A DNA stretch of 61,117 nucleotides, from IMG/VR virus record IMGVR_UViG_3300042465_003982, positions 1-61,117 of that record, one strand, 5' to 3'. Source of the DNA: a virus. Below are positions 7,101 through 15,837 of this stretch, one piece after another; the stretch's first letter is position 1, and every line of letters starts with the position of its first letter. Under the pieces are notes generated by a model. That model had not been told where the DNA came from. It ran no database searches and saw only the letters and a list, made by a program, of their open reading frames with translations. Both the position numbers and the translations under genes were made by a program.

Positions 7101-7221
7101 TTTCTGCGTCCTCTTCTAATTTATTTTTATACTGATTGAAATAAATATCTCTTTCCCACGGAAACATACTTTCAAGTTCATCTACAGAAAGAATTTTATT
7201 AGAACATAAAAAGAAATTCAT
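7075..7221 (-). CDS. Small ORF, probable C-terminal extension of gp26 made by -1 frameshift
   Basis: 48 aa if read from its own ATG (MNFFLCSNKILSVDELE...). The same frame is open back through the T7 run at 7263-7269 at the end of gp26, so a -1 slip there gives a fusion with 14 extra residues (YFNLNHIDLLVYYK) joined to this ORF without a stop. The segment VDELESMFPWERDIYFNQY resembles the short helical extensions of tail-assembly chaperones. No good ribosome site precedes the ATG. Likely role: tail or baseplate assembly chaperone. It also overlaps the following gene's start. Confidence 0.6.
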   Translation of the reverse strand: MNFFLCSNKILSVDELESMFPWERDIYFNQYKNKLEEDAENARNRNVF

Positions 7222-7250
7222 CTTGTAATAAACTAATAAATCTATATGAT

Positions 7251-7937
7251 TTAAATTAAAGTAAAAAAATTAAGTACTCCGTCCAATCTGAGTGTTCTTT
7301 CTACTCCATCTGCTGTGATGTATTTTACATCTGCACAAACTTTAGGTAAATCATTAATAAATTTTTTTATTTCATTGTATTCTTTTTTAGTAAATAAAGA
7401 AAAAATTTCTTCTATATCAGAACTACTCAAATCTTCAAAGTTATAAATTGAATGTTCTTTTTGAATTTGTGATATCGAACATTTTATAAAATGATCCATA
7501 TCAAATTTTCCATCTATTAAAAGTATTTTAACTATAGTTGGAGATTCAAATTTTATTTTTAAATTATCATCTAATTGCAATTCGAAGGATGTTTTACCCT
7601 CTTTTAAAAATAAATTAGATAAATCTAAACTAGTTCTAATTTTTTCTTGTGTTATAGGACATGTAAAATTAGTTTTTACAATTTCACCTATTGATTTTGA
7701 TCTGAGTGAACAAAAAAGATATTCCATATCTTGTAATGTTATTTTTTCTTTATTAATACCATCAAAACATTTTTCAATCAATTCTAAAACATTTTTAATT
7801 ATCAGAGATGAATTTTTTTCTTCTTTTATAATTAATAAAGATTTTTCATCAGAGACTAAAAATGGTCTAAAATAAATTTTTTCTCCAGTTGAAGGTAAAA
7901 CGGTTTGATACTTTGGATATGATCTTTGAAATTTCAT
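7251..7937 (-). CDS. gp26: Baseplate hub/tail chaperone gp26-like
   Basis: 228 aa, close to T4 gp26 (208 aa). It is recognised from the overall layout: an N-terminal strand-rich part with P.TGEKIYFRPFLVSDEKSLL, a middle with CSLRSKSIGEIVKTNFTCP, and a C-terminus ending in LRLDGVLNFF just before the stop, like the L.GL.NFF endings of this family. The family (T4 baseplate gp26) is involved in assembling the hub/tail. It follows the tail-tube-fold gene on the minus strand. The T7 run near its end probably directs a -1 frameshift into the next ORF. Confidence 0.7.
   Translation of the reverse strand: MKFQRSYPKYQTVLPSTGEKIYFRPFLVSDEKSLLIIKEEKNSSLIIKNVLELIEKCFDGINKEKITLQDMEYLFCSLRSKSIGEIVKTNFTCPITQEKIRTSLDLSNLFLKEGKTSFELQLDDNLKIKFESPTIVKILLIDGKFDMDHFIKCSISQIQKEHSIYNFEDLSSSDIEEIFSLFTKKEYNEIKKFINDLPKVCADVKYITADGVERTLRLDGVLNFFTLI
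7263..7269 (-). other. Candidate programmed -1 frameshift site (T TTT TTT)
   Basis: On the coding strand the gp26 end reads AAT TTT TTT ACT TTA ATT TAA. The heptamer T-TTT-TTT allows both Phe tRNAs to re-pair after a -1 slip, and the new frame continues for 62 codons to 7075. The zero frame stops only three codons after the run, as is typical of such sites. Confidence 0.6.
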
Positions 7938-7963
7938 AGTTTAAATCTTAAATATATTTGATA

Positions 7964-8599
7964 TTAAAATTCGGGCTGTGTTTGAAGTGCTGGGGATTGT
8001 TGCGCGTTAATACCAACTCCAGTTGGTATTGTAAATTCATATGATCTAAAAACAAAAAATACATCAAACTTTGCTGGTTCTCCTGTTTTAGCACTCATTG
8101 TGATTGGATTTAATTTTATAGGATATGCTTCTCTAAATGTAAATAGCCCTCTAGCATTCCCATTCATATCTAAACATTCTACTTCTACTAATCCAGGTCT
8201 TGCATAATCGTTATATGATCTAGCAAATGAAATACTAGAATTTGGAAATGGTATTAATCCATCTTGTACTATAAGATTCATCCAATTTTCTATTTTAGAA
8301 TATGTTGACCAATTTTGTTCTATTGGAAATGTTATAAGAAGATTTGATTGATATTGGGTAATTGACCGTGAAAATCCAGTATCATTATACGATTGTGCAA
8401 TTGGTATACTTCTCCCCAATCCTGTACTACCAATTCTATCCGTAACAACATCTATTTGTCTTCCGCCAAATGATACTTCCAATGCAGTCATTGTATTTGT
8501 TCCACTAGGAGTATATACAATGACATTAAATCTATTGGATCTTTGAATTCCTCCAGAATTTATTATTAATGATCTAATTGTGTCTATAGAATTGCTCAT
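7964..8599 (-). CDS. Tail-tube-fold baseplate protein, gp54-like
   Basis: 211 aa. The N-terminus (GIQRSNRFNVIVYTPSG) and the C-terminal FREAYPIKLNPITMSAKTG followed by a F.V.F.FRSYEF strand are typical of the tail-tube superfamily, which in T4 includes gp19, gp48 and gp54. Its position beside the gp4-like head completion gene and near the tube-cap gene suggests gp54, the tube initiator on the baseplate; T4 gp54 is longer (320 aa). It overlaps the gp4-like gene by four bases (ATGA), so the two are co-translated. Confidence 0.6.
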   Translation of the reverse strand: MSNSIDTIRSLIINSGGIQRSNRFNVIVYTPSGTNTMTALEVSFGGRQIDVVTDRIGSTGLGRSIPIAQSYNDTGFSRSITQYQSNLLITFPIEQNWSTYSKIENWMNLIVQDGLIPFPNSSISFARSYNDYARPGLVEVECLDMNGNARGLFTFREAYPIKLNPITMSAKTGEPAKFDVFFVFRSYEFTIPTGVGINAQQSPALQTQPEF

Positions 8600-9024
8600 C
8601 TGAATAAATTTTTTTCTGTTAGTATTTTAAAATTCCAACTGTTATTCTCGCAAAGATTTTTAGCTGCTTTCCATTTAGCATCATTTACTAAAAATGTTTT
8701 CATTTCATTTTTATATGATTTAGTTTTAATATTTTTTGGAGCTTCTGTTTGTTTTTCTGGTTTTACTTCAACAATTAAAGTTTTTTCTTTTCCATTTTTT
8801 TCTTTAAGAAGAACTAAAAAATCAGGATAGTAATTGTGTTTTTTATTATCAACAGGAGATATGTAAGGTATTTTTATACATTCGTAACACCACTTAATTA
8901 TATTTTCTTGTGAATCAAAATACTTGCATAATTTTCTTTCCCACAAAGATTTGCAAAAAATTTTATCCAAATTACCAACATATTTTTTTATGTTTTGTGG
9001 AGTAAATTTTGTCTTATATGCCAT
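8596..9024 (-). CDS. gp4: Head completion protein gp4/gp50-like nuclease fold
   Basis: 142 aa, recognised from KFTPQNIKKYVGNLDKIFCKSLWERK, YISPVDNKKHNYYPDFLV and IVEVKPEKQTEAPK. The D...E.K arrangement (YPDFLV then VEVKP) is the PD-(D/E)xK nuclease-like core also seen in TnsA-type enzymes. In T4, gp4 acts with gp2 in finishing DNA-filled heads. First gene of the minus-strand unit; it diverges from the tube-cap gene with only 25 bases between. Confidence 0.8.
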   Translation of the reverse strand: MAYKTKFTPQNIKKYVGNLDKIFCKSLWERKLCKYFDSQENIIKWCYECIKIPYISPVDNKKHNYYPDFLVLLKEKNGKEKTLIVEVKPEKQTEAPKNIKTKSYKNEMKTFLVNDAKWKAAKNLCENNSWNFKILTEKNLFR

Positions 9025-9049
9025 GTAAATATATATTAAAGAAAAAAAA

Positions 9050-9838
9050 ATGGCAAATTTTGTATATCCACAAGACGATTTAACAGAAATACCATATTGG
9101 TTAATATTCCATCATGCACCATATAGTGTTTTAGCAAAAGAAAGAACTAGAGATGCTATAGTTTCTAGGTCTGATGGATATATTCAACTTCCTCTACCGC
9201 AAGAACTTTTAATTAAAACTGAACACGAATATAATGCAACGGCAGGTACTGTTGGTGGAAATCAATTATCAAAAGCAAATGAATTAAATACAGTTGGAGG
9301 AAGACCAGCATTATATAAAAAGTTCTTTGTTGATAGAGCATTATATTCTTTAGAAAAGGCAGCTACTACTTCAACATATAGACGATTTGGAAATACAAAC
9401 GAATTAACATTAGTAAATGAAGCTAGAAGAGTTTTTATATTTGAATATGTTTTAGTTCCTAGAAGCTTACTTGAGTCTAGAACTATAACTGATATGTGTA
9501 ATTATTTTAGAACAAATTCCTATCCTGCGGCGACTTCAACACCCGAAAGAACATTTCCCCCAGATTTATGGAGAGTGGCAGTAGCAGGAGAAGGATCAAC
9601 TGAATTTTTAAGTGCTTCTTGGCTCTCAGATCCATTAGTTTGTGTACTTAGATCTGTACATATAAATAAAAGTCCAATACCACAAGATGTTCCTAGATTT
9701 TTTGAAGATGGTGGGCCAATGGTCACTGCTTTAACTTTGGTGTTTCAAGAACATGAAACAGGTACAAATAAAGGTGGAAGAATATTGAGTAAATCTGAAT
9801 TAGCAGCTGATGCTTTAGAATCATCAACTGATACTTAA
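9050..9838 (+). CDS. gp48: Baseplate tail-tube cap gp48-like
   Basis: 262 aa. The C-terminus (PRFFEDGGPMVTALTLVFQEHE) matches the tube-superfamily ending of gp48-type cap proteins, and the protein sits at the head of the baseplate block as in cyanophages. gp48 caps the baseplate and templates the tail tube. A weak late-type octamer (TGTAAATA, 9024-9031) lies upstream with an 18-base A-rich leader. The symbol is by position plus C-terminal pattern; T4 gp48 is longer (364 aa). Confidence 0.55.
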   Translation: MANFVYPQDDLTEIPYWLIFHHAPYSVLAKERTRDAIVSRSDGYIQLPLPQELLIKTEHEYNATAGTVGGNQLSKANELNTVGGRPALYKKFFVDRALYSLEKAATTSTYRRFGNTNELTLVNEARRVFIFEYVLVPRSLLESRTITDMCNYFRTNSYPAATSTPERTFPPDLWRVAVAGEGSTEFLSASWLSDPLVCVLRSVHINKSPIPQDVPRFFEDGGPMVTALTLVFQEHETGTNKGGRILSKSELAADALESSTDT

Positions 9839-9846
9839 GGAAAGTA

Positions 9847-10590
9847 ATGTTTAATAATTTTAATAAAATTTCATATAATTTTCAAGGAAAAGAATTAAAA
9901 ATGTTTAATTTTTCTAATGGGTATTCTATAGAAAAATTTAAAAATAATATTTTTTCTAAAAAATTAAATTATGATTTATTATTAGATAAAATATCAATAG
10001 AAAATTATTCTGACTTTAAATATTATTATGTACCATTTTATTGTGGAGAAATAATAAATCCATTTTTAGAATTTCCTAAATCCCAAAAGGATGTTGAAGA
10101 GGAAATAGATTCTTATAAGGCTATTTTTTATAGTGGAATTTCTGGTTCATCTTTTTCTTCTGGAGACTTAATTGCAGCAGCCACAGCAGGATTTTGTGCA
10201 GGTTTTGATGTGTCTCAAAATTTTGGTTACATAATCGATAAACAAGAAAATTTAAATAAATTAAAAGCCTTTGTAGTTGGTTCTTTAGGAACTGGAATTA
10301 ACTATGTTTTTAGAAAAGAAGATAACCAGTGGAATCAAAAATATTCCTTTGAATTAAAACTAGTAGAAAATTTTTCTGATTCAGTTGAATATTTTATTAA
10401 TAATGGTATAGAAGAAAAAAATAATGAAAGTAAATTAAATGAATATTATGATTTTAAAAATGGTATTTCTGGTATAAATAGTTTGTTCATATCGAGTCAA
10501 GAAACATATAAACAAAATAAAGAAATATTATATTTTATTGATTCTTTTTCTTTAACAAATTTTGAGAATGAAATAAATGGCAGTAGCTGA
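9847..10590 (+). CDS. Putative baseplate wedge protein, gp53-like
   Basis: 247 aa. The segment YYYVPFYCGEIINPFLEFPKS resembles the part of gp53-type wedge proteins in which a short 'not-yet-placed' helix is followed by N.I.NP...WP, and the gene lies between the tube cap and the hub. The C-terminal half is low-complexity, rich in Asn, Lys and Glu. The match is weak, so only a wedge-type role is inferred. It overlaps the hub gene by 14 bases. Confidence 0.45.
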   Translation: MFNNFNKISYNFQGKELKMFNFSNGYSIEKFKNNIFSKKLNYDLLLDKISIENYSDFKYYYVPFYCGEIINPFLEFPKSQKDVEEEIDSYKAIFYSGISGSSFSSGDLIAAATAGFCAGFDVSQNFGYIIDKQENLNKLKAFVVGSLGTGINYVFRKEDNQWNQKYSFELKLVENFSDSVEYFINNGIEEKNNESKLNEYYDFKNGISGINSLFISSQETYKQNKEILYFIDSFSLTNFENEINGSS

Positions 10591-12997
10591 TCCTATTATA
10601 ATTAAAGAATTAACCATAACACATGGCAGAGATCCCGATAACATTAAATGGGAAATAATTAAAGATAATCAAAGTTTTGGTTATTTTGAAGATATTATTA
10701 TAGAAGAAAGTATGTTGGGTACAGTTCCTACTGGGACTCTAATATTAAAAGATCAGGGGGATATAGCAGCAGATTTTAATTTTACAGGAAAAGATAAATT
10801 AACAATAGTAATAATTGATATTAGTGGACAAGAAAGAACATTTGATAATTTTTATATCTACCAAGTAAATAGACTAACAAATTATCAATCCAAAGAATCT
10901 CCAAAAGTAATTTCTTTAAAATTTGTCGATGGTTGTTATTTTTCAAACTCAAAAGTATCTTTTGAGTTTGAAGAAGATATAAAGCTTATTTCAGCAGTAA
11001 ATGATACTGATAATTGGATAAAAGATATTTTTCTGCAATATTTTCCAAATCAACAGGATAAATTTTGGGTTACAAAAAGTTCAAATTATGCTTGGTTAAA
11101 AAATAAAAATCTTACTTATCCAATAGGAAGAAGATTTGATAATACTAAATTTTTAACATTATTAAATTATCTTTCTGAATATGCTACATCAACACCACCT
11201 ATAACAACTGAAAAGACAAAACAAAGATCTTTTTTATATGATTCATCTTTAGTAGAGACTTCAACAAAACAAGGAACAGAATCAACACAAGAACCATTTC
11301 CAGATATGTTTTTCTGGAAGGACTTGCATACTATTAATTTTGCTTCAGTAAGAGAATTGATTGATACAGATCCTGTTTCTACATTTTCTGTAACAGAAAC
11401 AGAAGCATATAGTGGTCCTATTAGTTCTGTATCTACTCCAATTAAAATAGATTACATTGAACAATATACAACTTCATTTATGGATTTGGAAAACAATGGA
11501 GCATTTGCTTCTTATTATGAAAGAATAGATCCTAATCTAGATGATCCTATTGCATTTTTATTAGATCAAAGAAATTCTTTAACAAAAAAGAATGTCTATT
11601 ATAATATTACTGATTTTGCTCCAATATCAACATATAACTTTTACGATAGCGTTACTACAAAATGGAAAGTCGCAGATGCACCAGAGGCTGAAAATTTTCC
11701 ATTAGACTTAAATGATATTGTAATACCTCCAGAAAAACCATCTGATCCAATATATGTAAAAAGATTTTATGATCCCGATGGATATGGTTATTTTGATAAT
11801 TTTACTGAAAATTCATCTTATTCAGAACCAATCTATACTTATAGAACAAATTCTGGTTTTACTCTTTCTAGTGAGTATTCATCAAGAGCTTCGACTAATT
11901 ATTGGCAATCTATGTTTGATATAGAGGAAGAAAATCCAAATGAAATAGTAGAAGATGCTGGTGGAGACAGCTTAAAAGAAGTTGCAAAAAAATATATTCA
12001 ATTTAAAAAAATAAATGCAGAAAATACTGCACATTATTATAAACTTAGATCATTAAAAGAAAAATGGAATGTATACAAATATGTTATTTGTTGCATTTAT
12101 AGGCCAGCTATAGAATCTTTCTGGGCATTAATTACTGGTGCTAGACAAATACCAGGACAAACATGGAGACAGGGAGTTGCATATGAATATGGTTGGTCAG
12201 AAGTAAATTTTTTCCCGACAGGTATTTCTGGATTTACTTTGGGTAGTTCTATTTCTCTTAGAAATCCAAAATTTGCTGTTAATTTTGGTTCTAGAATTTC
12301 TACCACAAATTTATATGAAATTGTGCAAGAAGGAGAAGATCCTATTTTTCAGCCAGATGATGGTGGACCGAATCCGAGTCCAGTAATTTTTGATGAACAA
12401 GATCCATCTGCTTGGCCAATAGGAACAACTCTTGAATATGCAACTTATGCTTATAATATAAATGAATTTTTTAATGGTCCGACAGCTAATGCAGGAAATT
12501 ACGCTGGTCCTGGAACCAATTTTAGTGTTTCTGACTATCCAGTAAACTTTTTTAATGTTCCTATTGGCGGATTTCATCCAGCTCTTTCAAATCGATATGA
12601 CTATGGAATAGCTGGTCAAATAGTTAGAATGTATCAAATAGATATTGCATCTATACCAGGAATAACTTTTAATAGACAATCATACGAATTAATGCCGTTC
12701 ATTTATGTTTTTGATGTTGCTAATGATAAGGAAGGAACTTGCGATGTATCAACAGCATTAACTGCTACTGTATTGGCATCAGAATCTATTTGTATTCCAC
12801 CTGAAGCTGATCCTCAATATTGCTGTTGCATTTATGATGCTTCAATAGAGTGCCAGCAATCATCTAGCGGATATCCTTTAAACTGTGTGGATGTAGCTTG
12901 TTATAATCTAGTAATATCTTATGATGATACTTGTATAAATTGTTGGTCTGAAACTTGTGCGTTTTTTGCTAGTGCTCTTTGTGGATGTACTTGTTAA
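10577..12997 (+). CDS. Large baseplate hub protein (gp27-like N-terminus) with Cys-rich C-terminus
   Basis: 806 aa. The first roughly 200 residues fit a gp27/hub-type ring domain: IIIEESMLGTVPTGTLIL, then a FYIYQVNRLTNYQSKESPKV strand pair and FLTLLNYLSEYA. The middle is long and unrecognised. The last 85 residues hold 14 Cys, including a CCC run and a CGCTC end, which is unusual for a cytosol-assembled phage protein and may bind metal or form disulfides after release. The following gene looks like the missing C-terminal hub domain. T4 gp27 is only 391 aa. Confidence 0.5.
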   Translation: MAVADPIIIKELTITHGRDPDNIKWEIIKDNQSFGYFEDIIIEESMLGTVPTGTLILKDQGDIAADFNFTGKDKLTIVIIDISGQERTFDNFYIYQVNRLTNYQSKESPKVISLKFVDGCYFSNSKVSFEFEEDIKLISAVNDTDNWIKDIFLQYFPNQQDKFWVTKSSNYAWLKNKNLTYPIGRRFDNTKFLTLLNYLSEYATSTPPITTEKTKQRSFLYDSSLVETSTKQGTESTQEPFPDMFFWKDLHTINFASVRELIDTDPVSTFSVTETEAYSGPISSVSTPIKIDYIEQYTTSFMDLENNGAFASYYERIDPNLDDPIAFLLDQRNSLTKKNVYYNITDFAPISTYNFYDSVTTKWKVADAPEAENFPLDLNDIVIPPEKPSDPIYVKRFYDPDGYGYFDNFTENSSYSEPIYTYRTNSGFTLSSEYSSRASTNYWQSMFDIEEENPNEIVEDAGGDSLKEVAKKYIQFKKINAENTAHYYKLRSLKEKWNVYKYVICCIYRPAIESFWALITGARQIPGQTWRQGVAYEYGWSEVNFFPTGISGFTLGSSISLRNPKFAVNFGSRISTTNLYEIVQEGEDPIFQPDDGGPNPSPVIFDEQDPSAWPIGTTLEYATYAYNINEFFNGPTANAGNYAGPGTNFSVSDYPVNFFNVPIGGFHPALSNRYDYGIAGQIVRMYQIDIASIPGITFNRQSYELMPFIYVFDVANDKEGTCDVSTALTATVLASESICIPPEADPQYCCCIYDASIECQQSSSGYPLNCVDVACYNLVISYDDTCINCWSETCAFFASALCGCTC

Positions 12998-12998
12998 T

Positions 12999-13006
12999 AA
13001 TAAATA
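12999..13006 (+). promoter_or_regulatory. Late promoter octamer AATAAATA
   Basis: The octamer ends five bases before the ATG at 13012, so the predicted start is the A of the start codon. The 14-base gap between the hub genes holds nothing else. Confidence 0.55.
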
Positions 13007-13011
13007 TTGTT

Positions 13012-13731
13012 ATGTCTAGCAACTTTATTTTACAATCTTTAATACAAGCTCCGGGTCTTGTTGGGCAAATAAATGAAAAATATGCAGAGCACAAGAACTA
13101 TAAATGTGCAAATCCTGGAGCAGTTGGCGGAAAAATTTCAACAATAAACCAATGCGAAGATTTATTTTTTAAAGATTTAGATGGCGAATGGTTACCGGGA
13201 ATAACATTTAGACCAAAAGAACCAGAACCATCAAATATTGATATAGATACTGCATTTAAAAGTTTAAATGGTTGCACATTTTTAGAAACCGAATTGGGAT
13301 ATGAGTACCTTGGATGTAATTTTTCAGATCCAGATGCTGTTTTTAGTTGCAATTGCCCCATAGTTGGAACTAAATATCCAAAACTATTAAAAATAGCAAC
13401 AAAAAATGCAACATTTTGGAATACTGATTTAAAAGTTCCTCTTATGCGCGGAGCATTTAAAACTTTATTAGATGCTTATAAAATTAAAATAAGAGTAACT
13501 GGAACATTTAGAGTTTGGCCTGGTAATATTGTTGAAATAATTGATCCTCCCCATCCAGAATATCAAATAGCAGATCGTAAATTAAATGGAAAATGGTTAG
13601 TTTTAAGTATGTCTCATAGAATTTTTAAAGATAGACATCATGAAACTACTTTAATATTATCTGCTCTTCCAAATTCTGGTTTCTTTAATTCTTTTAAATC
13701 AAATATTCAAGATATAAATATACAGACATGA
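13012..13731 (+). CDS. Hub-associated protein, C-terminal hub-domain-like
   Basis: 239 aa from the ATG at 13012; the in-frame upstream start at 12979 lies inside the preceding gene and is rejected. The C-terminal third (FRVWPGNIVEIIDPPH then LNGKWLVLSMSHRIFK and HETTLILSALP) has the pattern of the last domain of gp27-type hub proteins, where 'kl.G.wlV..v.H.f' precedes a final strand. The N-terminal part carries paired Cys (LGYEYLGCNF, FSCNCPIVG). It may complete the preceding hub protein as a separate chain. Confidence 0.5.
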   Translation: MSSNFILQSLIQAPGLVGQINEKYAEHKNYKCANPGAVGGKISTINQCEDLFFKDLDGEWLPGITFRPKEPEPSNIDIDTAFKSLNGCTFLETELGYEYLGCNFSDPDAVFSCNCPIVGTKYPKLLKIATKNATFWNTDLKVPLMRGAFKTLLDAYKIKIRVTGTFRVWPGNIVEIIDPPHPEYQIADRKLNGKWLVLSMSHRIFKDRHHETTLILSALPNSGFFNSFKSNIQDINIQT

Positions 13732-14105
13732 GCTTAAAGGATTTAGATATTTACTTTAGAACGAATGCTCAAAACGACATAAATAGCATTTCACAAACAT
13801 TTTTTGTAAAACAACAAATAAAAAATATATGTGTAACTGAAATTAATGGTTTTAGATTTAATAAAAATATTGGCTCTGCACTAGATGAATTAAAATTCAA
13901 CAATAGTAAATCTAGACAAATTTATTTATTAAATTATCTTGAATCAAAATGTAAATTACTTATAAAAGGATTACAAACTATTGCATTTTCTGTGGATAGA
14001 TCTGATATTTTTAATAGAAAAATCTATTTTAATGTCAATTATAGCAAAAATTCCGATTCTTCTTCATTGACTAATTCTTCGTTCAAATTTTATTTAAATA
14101 AATAA
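13728..14105 (+). CDS. gp25: Baseplate wedge gp25-like
   Basis: 125 aa, matching the gp25 size (132 aa in T4). Recognised by VKQQIKNICVTEINGFRFN followed by IGSALDELKFN, equivalent to the conserved loop where gp25 proteins read 'ERlf.P.fG..l...lFe', and by position directly before gp6. gp25 sits at the inner baseplate ring and nucleates sheath polymerisation. It overlaps the previous gene by four bases. The conserved Glu-Arg of the family loop is not intact. Confidence 0.65.
   Translation: MSLKDLDIYFRTNAQNDINSISQTFFVKQQIKNICVTEINGFRFNKNIGSALDELKFNNSKSRQIYLLNYLESKCKLLIKGLQTIAFSVDRSDIFNRKIYFNVNYSKNSDSSSLTNSSFKFYLNK
14097..14104 (+). promoter_or_regulatory. Late promoter octamer AATAAATA
   Basis: It overlaps the end of gp25 and ends five bases before the gp6 ATG at 14110, the same geometry as at 1508 and 12999. 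Confidence 0.5.
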
Positions 14106-14109
14106 TTTT

Positions 14110-15837
14110 ATGAATGAACCAAAAAATATAGATCTTATCAATCTTGATTATAATGATCTAAAAGAAAATCTAAGAACATATTTAAAATCAACTAGTTACG
14201 CAAATACTTTTGATTTTAATAGTGAAGGTACAGCAATTGATATGTTGCTGGGGATATTTACATATAACAATTTAATTTGGTTGCATTATTTGCATGCTCT
14301 TAATAATGAAAGTTTTATTGATAGTGCTCAAAAAACAAGTTCTTTGGTAAAATTATTACAGACAAATGGTTTTACTGCCAATAGATACAAATCTTCAACT
14401 TGTCTTGTATCGTTTAGTAAGATTAATAGCTCTGTTGCTGAAATCGATAGATTTGCCGTTTTACAAAATAAAAATTCAAATAATAATTTAATAAATTTTT
14501 ATTATGTTGGTCCAAGAACAACCGTTGATATTTCAACAACATTACAATTTTATTCTGGTTCTAAATTAGTTAAAAATTTAATTCCAACTGTAGATTATGA
14601 TAATCAGGAAATAGAATTACCAGATTCTAATGTTGATATTAGAACAATTGTTGTAAATATTAATGATGAATATTGGACTAATTATACAAATGAACCAATA
14701 ATAGGAACAAATGAAACATCAAAAATATTTTTTACTGTAAATAAAGGTTCAAAAATATTCGTAAAATTTGGTAAAAATATTCAATCATCTGATGCAACTA
14801 TAGGAAAATCTGTGCTTCCTACTGATACTATAACGGTATCTTATGTTGTTTCCAATGGAGAAAAAGGAAATAATACATCATTTAATTCTATTTCACAATT
14901 TGTGCAAAATGGTTCTTTAAATATACCATCTATATCAATAAGCTCAAATACTTCTTCTGGCGGTTATTCACAAATTGACAATGAATATTTAAAGTATATT
15001 AGTCCTAGATCATATAGTTATTCATCTCTAGTTACAAAGAGCGATTTTGAATATGTAATAGCAAATTCTGGATTACTCCCAACTATAACAGAAATTGATC
15101 AAAGAGTATCGGTTTTTGATGGTCAAGAATATAATGATCGTTATGGAACAGTATATTTTTCAATAATAGATTTGGGCGTTACATCTAATGAAGTTTCTTC
15201 ATTGATTCAATTATTAAAAGCAAAAATGATCGTTGGATTAAATCTTGATTATATTGAATCACAAGACTTTATAGGAAAAATAGCTTTATCGTGTAAGTTG
15301 GATACCAAAAAAACTACAAATACTAAAGCAAATTTACAATCTCAAATAACAAATAGTATAACAGATATTTATTCAAAGAAATTATTTTTTAATAATATTT
15401 CTAAATCTGAATTAATCAACATTTGTGTTGGAATTGATTCTAATATTTCAGTATCTGATTCTAGTATAACAATTATTTTTGATAAAACTCTCGATTTATC
15501 AACACAAAAAATAATAAGATTCTATAACGAAATTCAATCTTTATACACCAATTTTATAACAACAAATTTATCAACATCACAAATTAAATTTGTAAATTCT
15601 ACTATTGAAGTTCCAGAATTAAATGGATTCAAATATATTGAAGCTAGAGATTCATCGGATACAGTTATAAACAGTAAAGTGGGAATTTATAATCCTACTA
15701 CTGGGTTTATTCAAATATATGATCATATTACTACAAATGATTCTTTAACATTTACTATAACACCAGCAAGCTCTTCCATAACAGCTATAAACAATATGGC
15801 TATAGATTATGAAGTAGATTCAGTTACAATCACATGA
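14110..15837 (+). CDS. gp6: Baseplate wedge gp6
   Basis: 575 aa (T4 gp6 660 aa). Recognised from the N-terminus: LDYNDLKENLRTYLKS, then GTAIDMLLGIFTYNNLIWLHY, NNESFIDSAQKTSSLVKL and NGFTANRYKSS, a pattern shared by gp6/P2-gpJ-type wedge proteins. It forms the inner ring that joins wedges. The C-terminal third is variable. It ends four bases inside the next gene. Confidence 0.85.
   Translation: MNEPKNIDLINLDYNDLKENLRTYLKSTSYANTFDFNSEGTAIDMLLGIFTYNNLIWLHYLHALNNESFIDSAQKTSSLVKLLQTNGFTANRYKSSTCLVSFSKINSSVAEIDRFAVLQNKNSNNNLINFYYVGPRTTVDISTTLQFYSGSKLVKNLIPTVDYDNQEIELPDSNVDIRTIVVNINDEYWTNYTNEPIIGTNETSKIFFTVNKGSKIFVKFGKNIQSSDATIGKSVLPTDTITVSYVVSNGEKGNNTSFNSISQFVQNGSLNIPSISISSNTSSGGYSQIDNEYLKYISPRSYSYSSLVTKSDFEYVIANSGLLPTITEIDQRVSVFDGQEYNDRYGTVYFSIIDLGVTSNEVSSLIQLLKAKMIVGLNLDYIESQDFIGKIALSCKLDTKKTTNTKANLQSQITNSITDIYSKKLFFNNISKSELINICVGIDSNISVSDSSITIIFDKTLDLSTQKIIRFYNEIQSLYTNFITTNLSTSQIKFVNSTIEVPELNGFKYIEARDSSDTVINSKVGIYNPTTGFIQIYDHITTNDSLTFTITPASSSITAINNMAIDYEVDSVTIT

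Noticed and set aside
12999-13006. Frameshift or sequencing error joining the two hub genes
   Set aside because: Both ends look natural: the first gene ends after a distinct Cys-rich domain and the second starts behind a late octamer. A true split gene remains possible and is listed as a finding.
12979-13011. Upstream in-frame start for the second hub gene
   Set aside because: It overlaps the end of the Cys-rich hub gene, while the ATG at 13012 has a late octamer at the standard distance.
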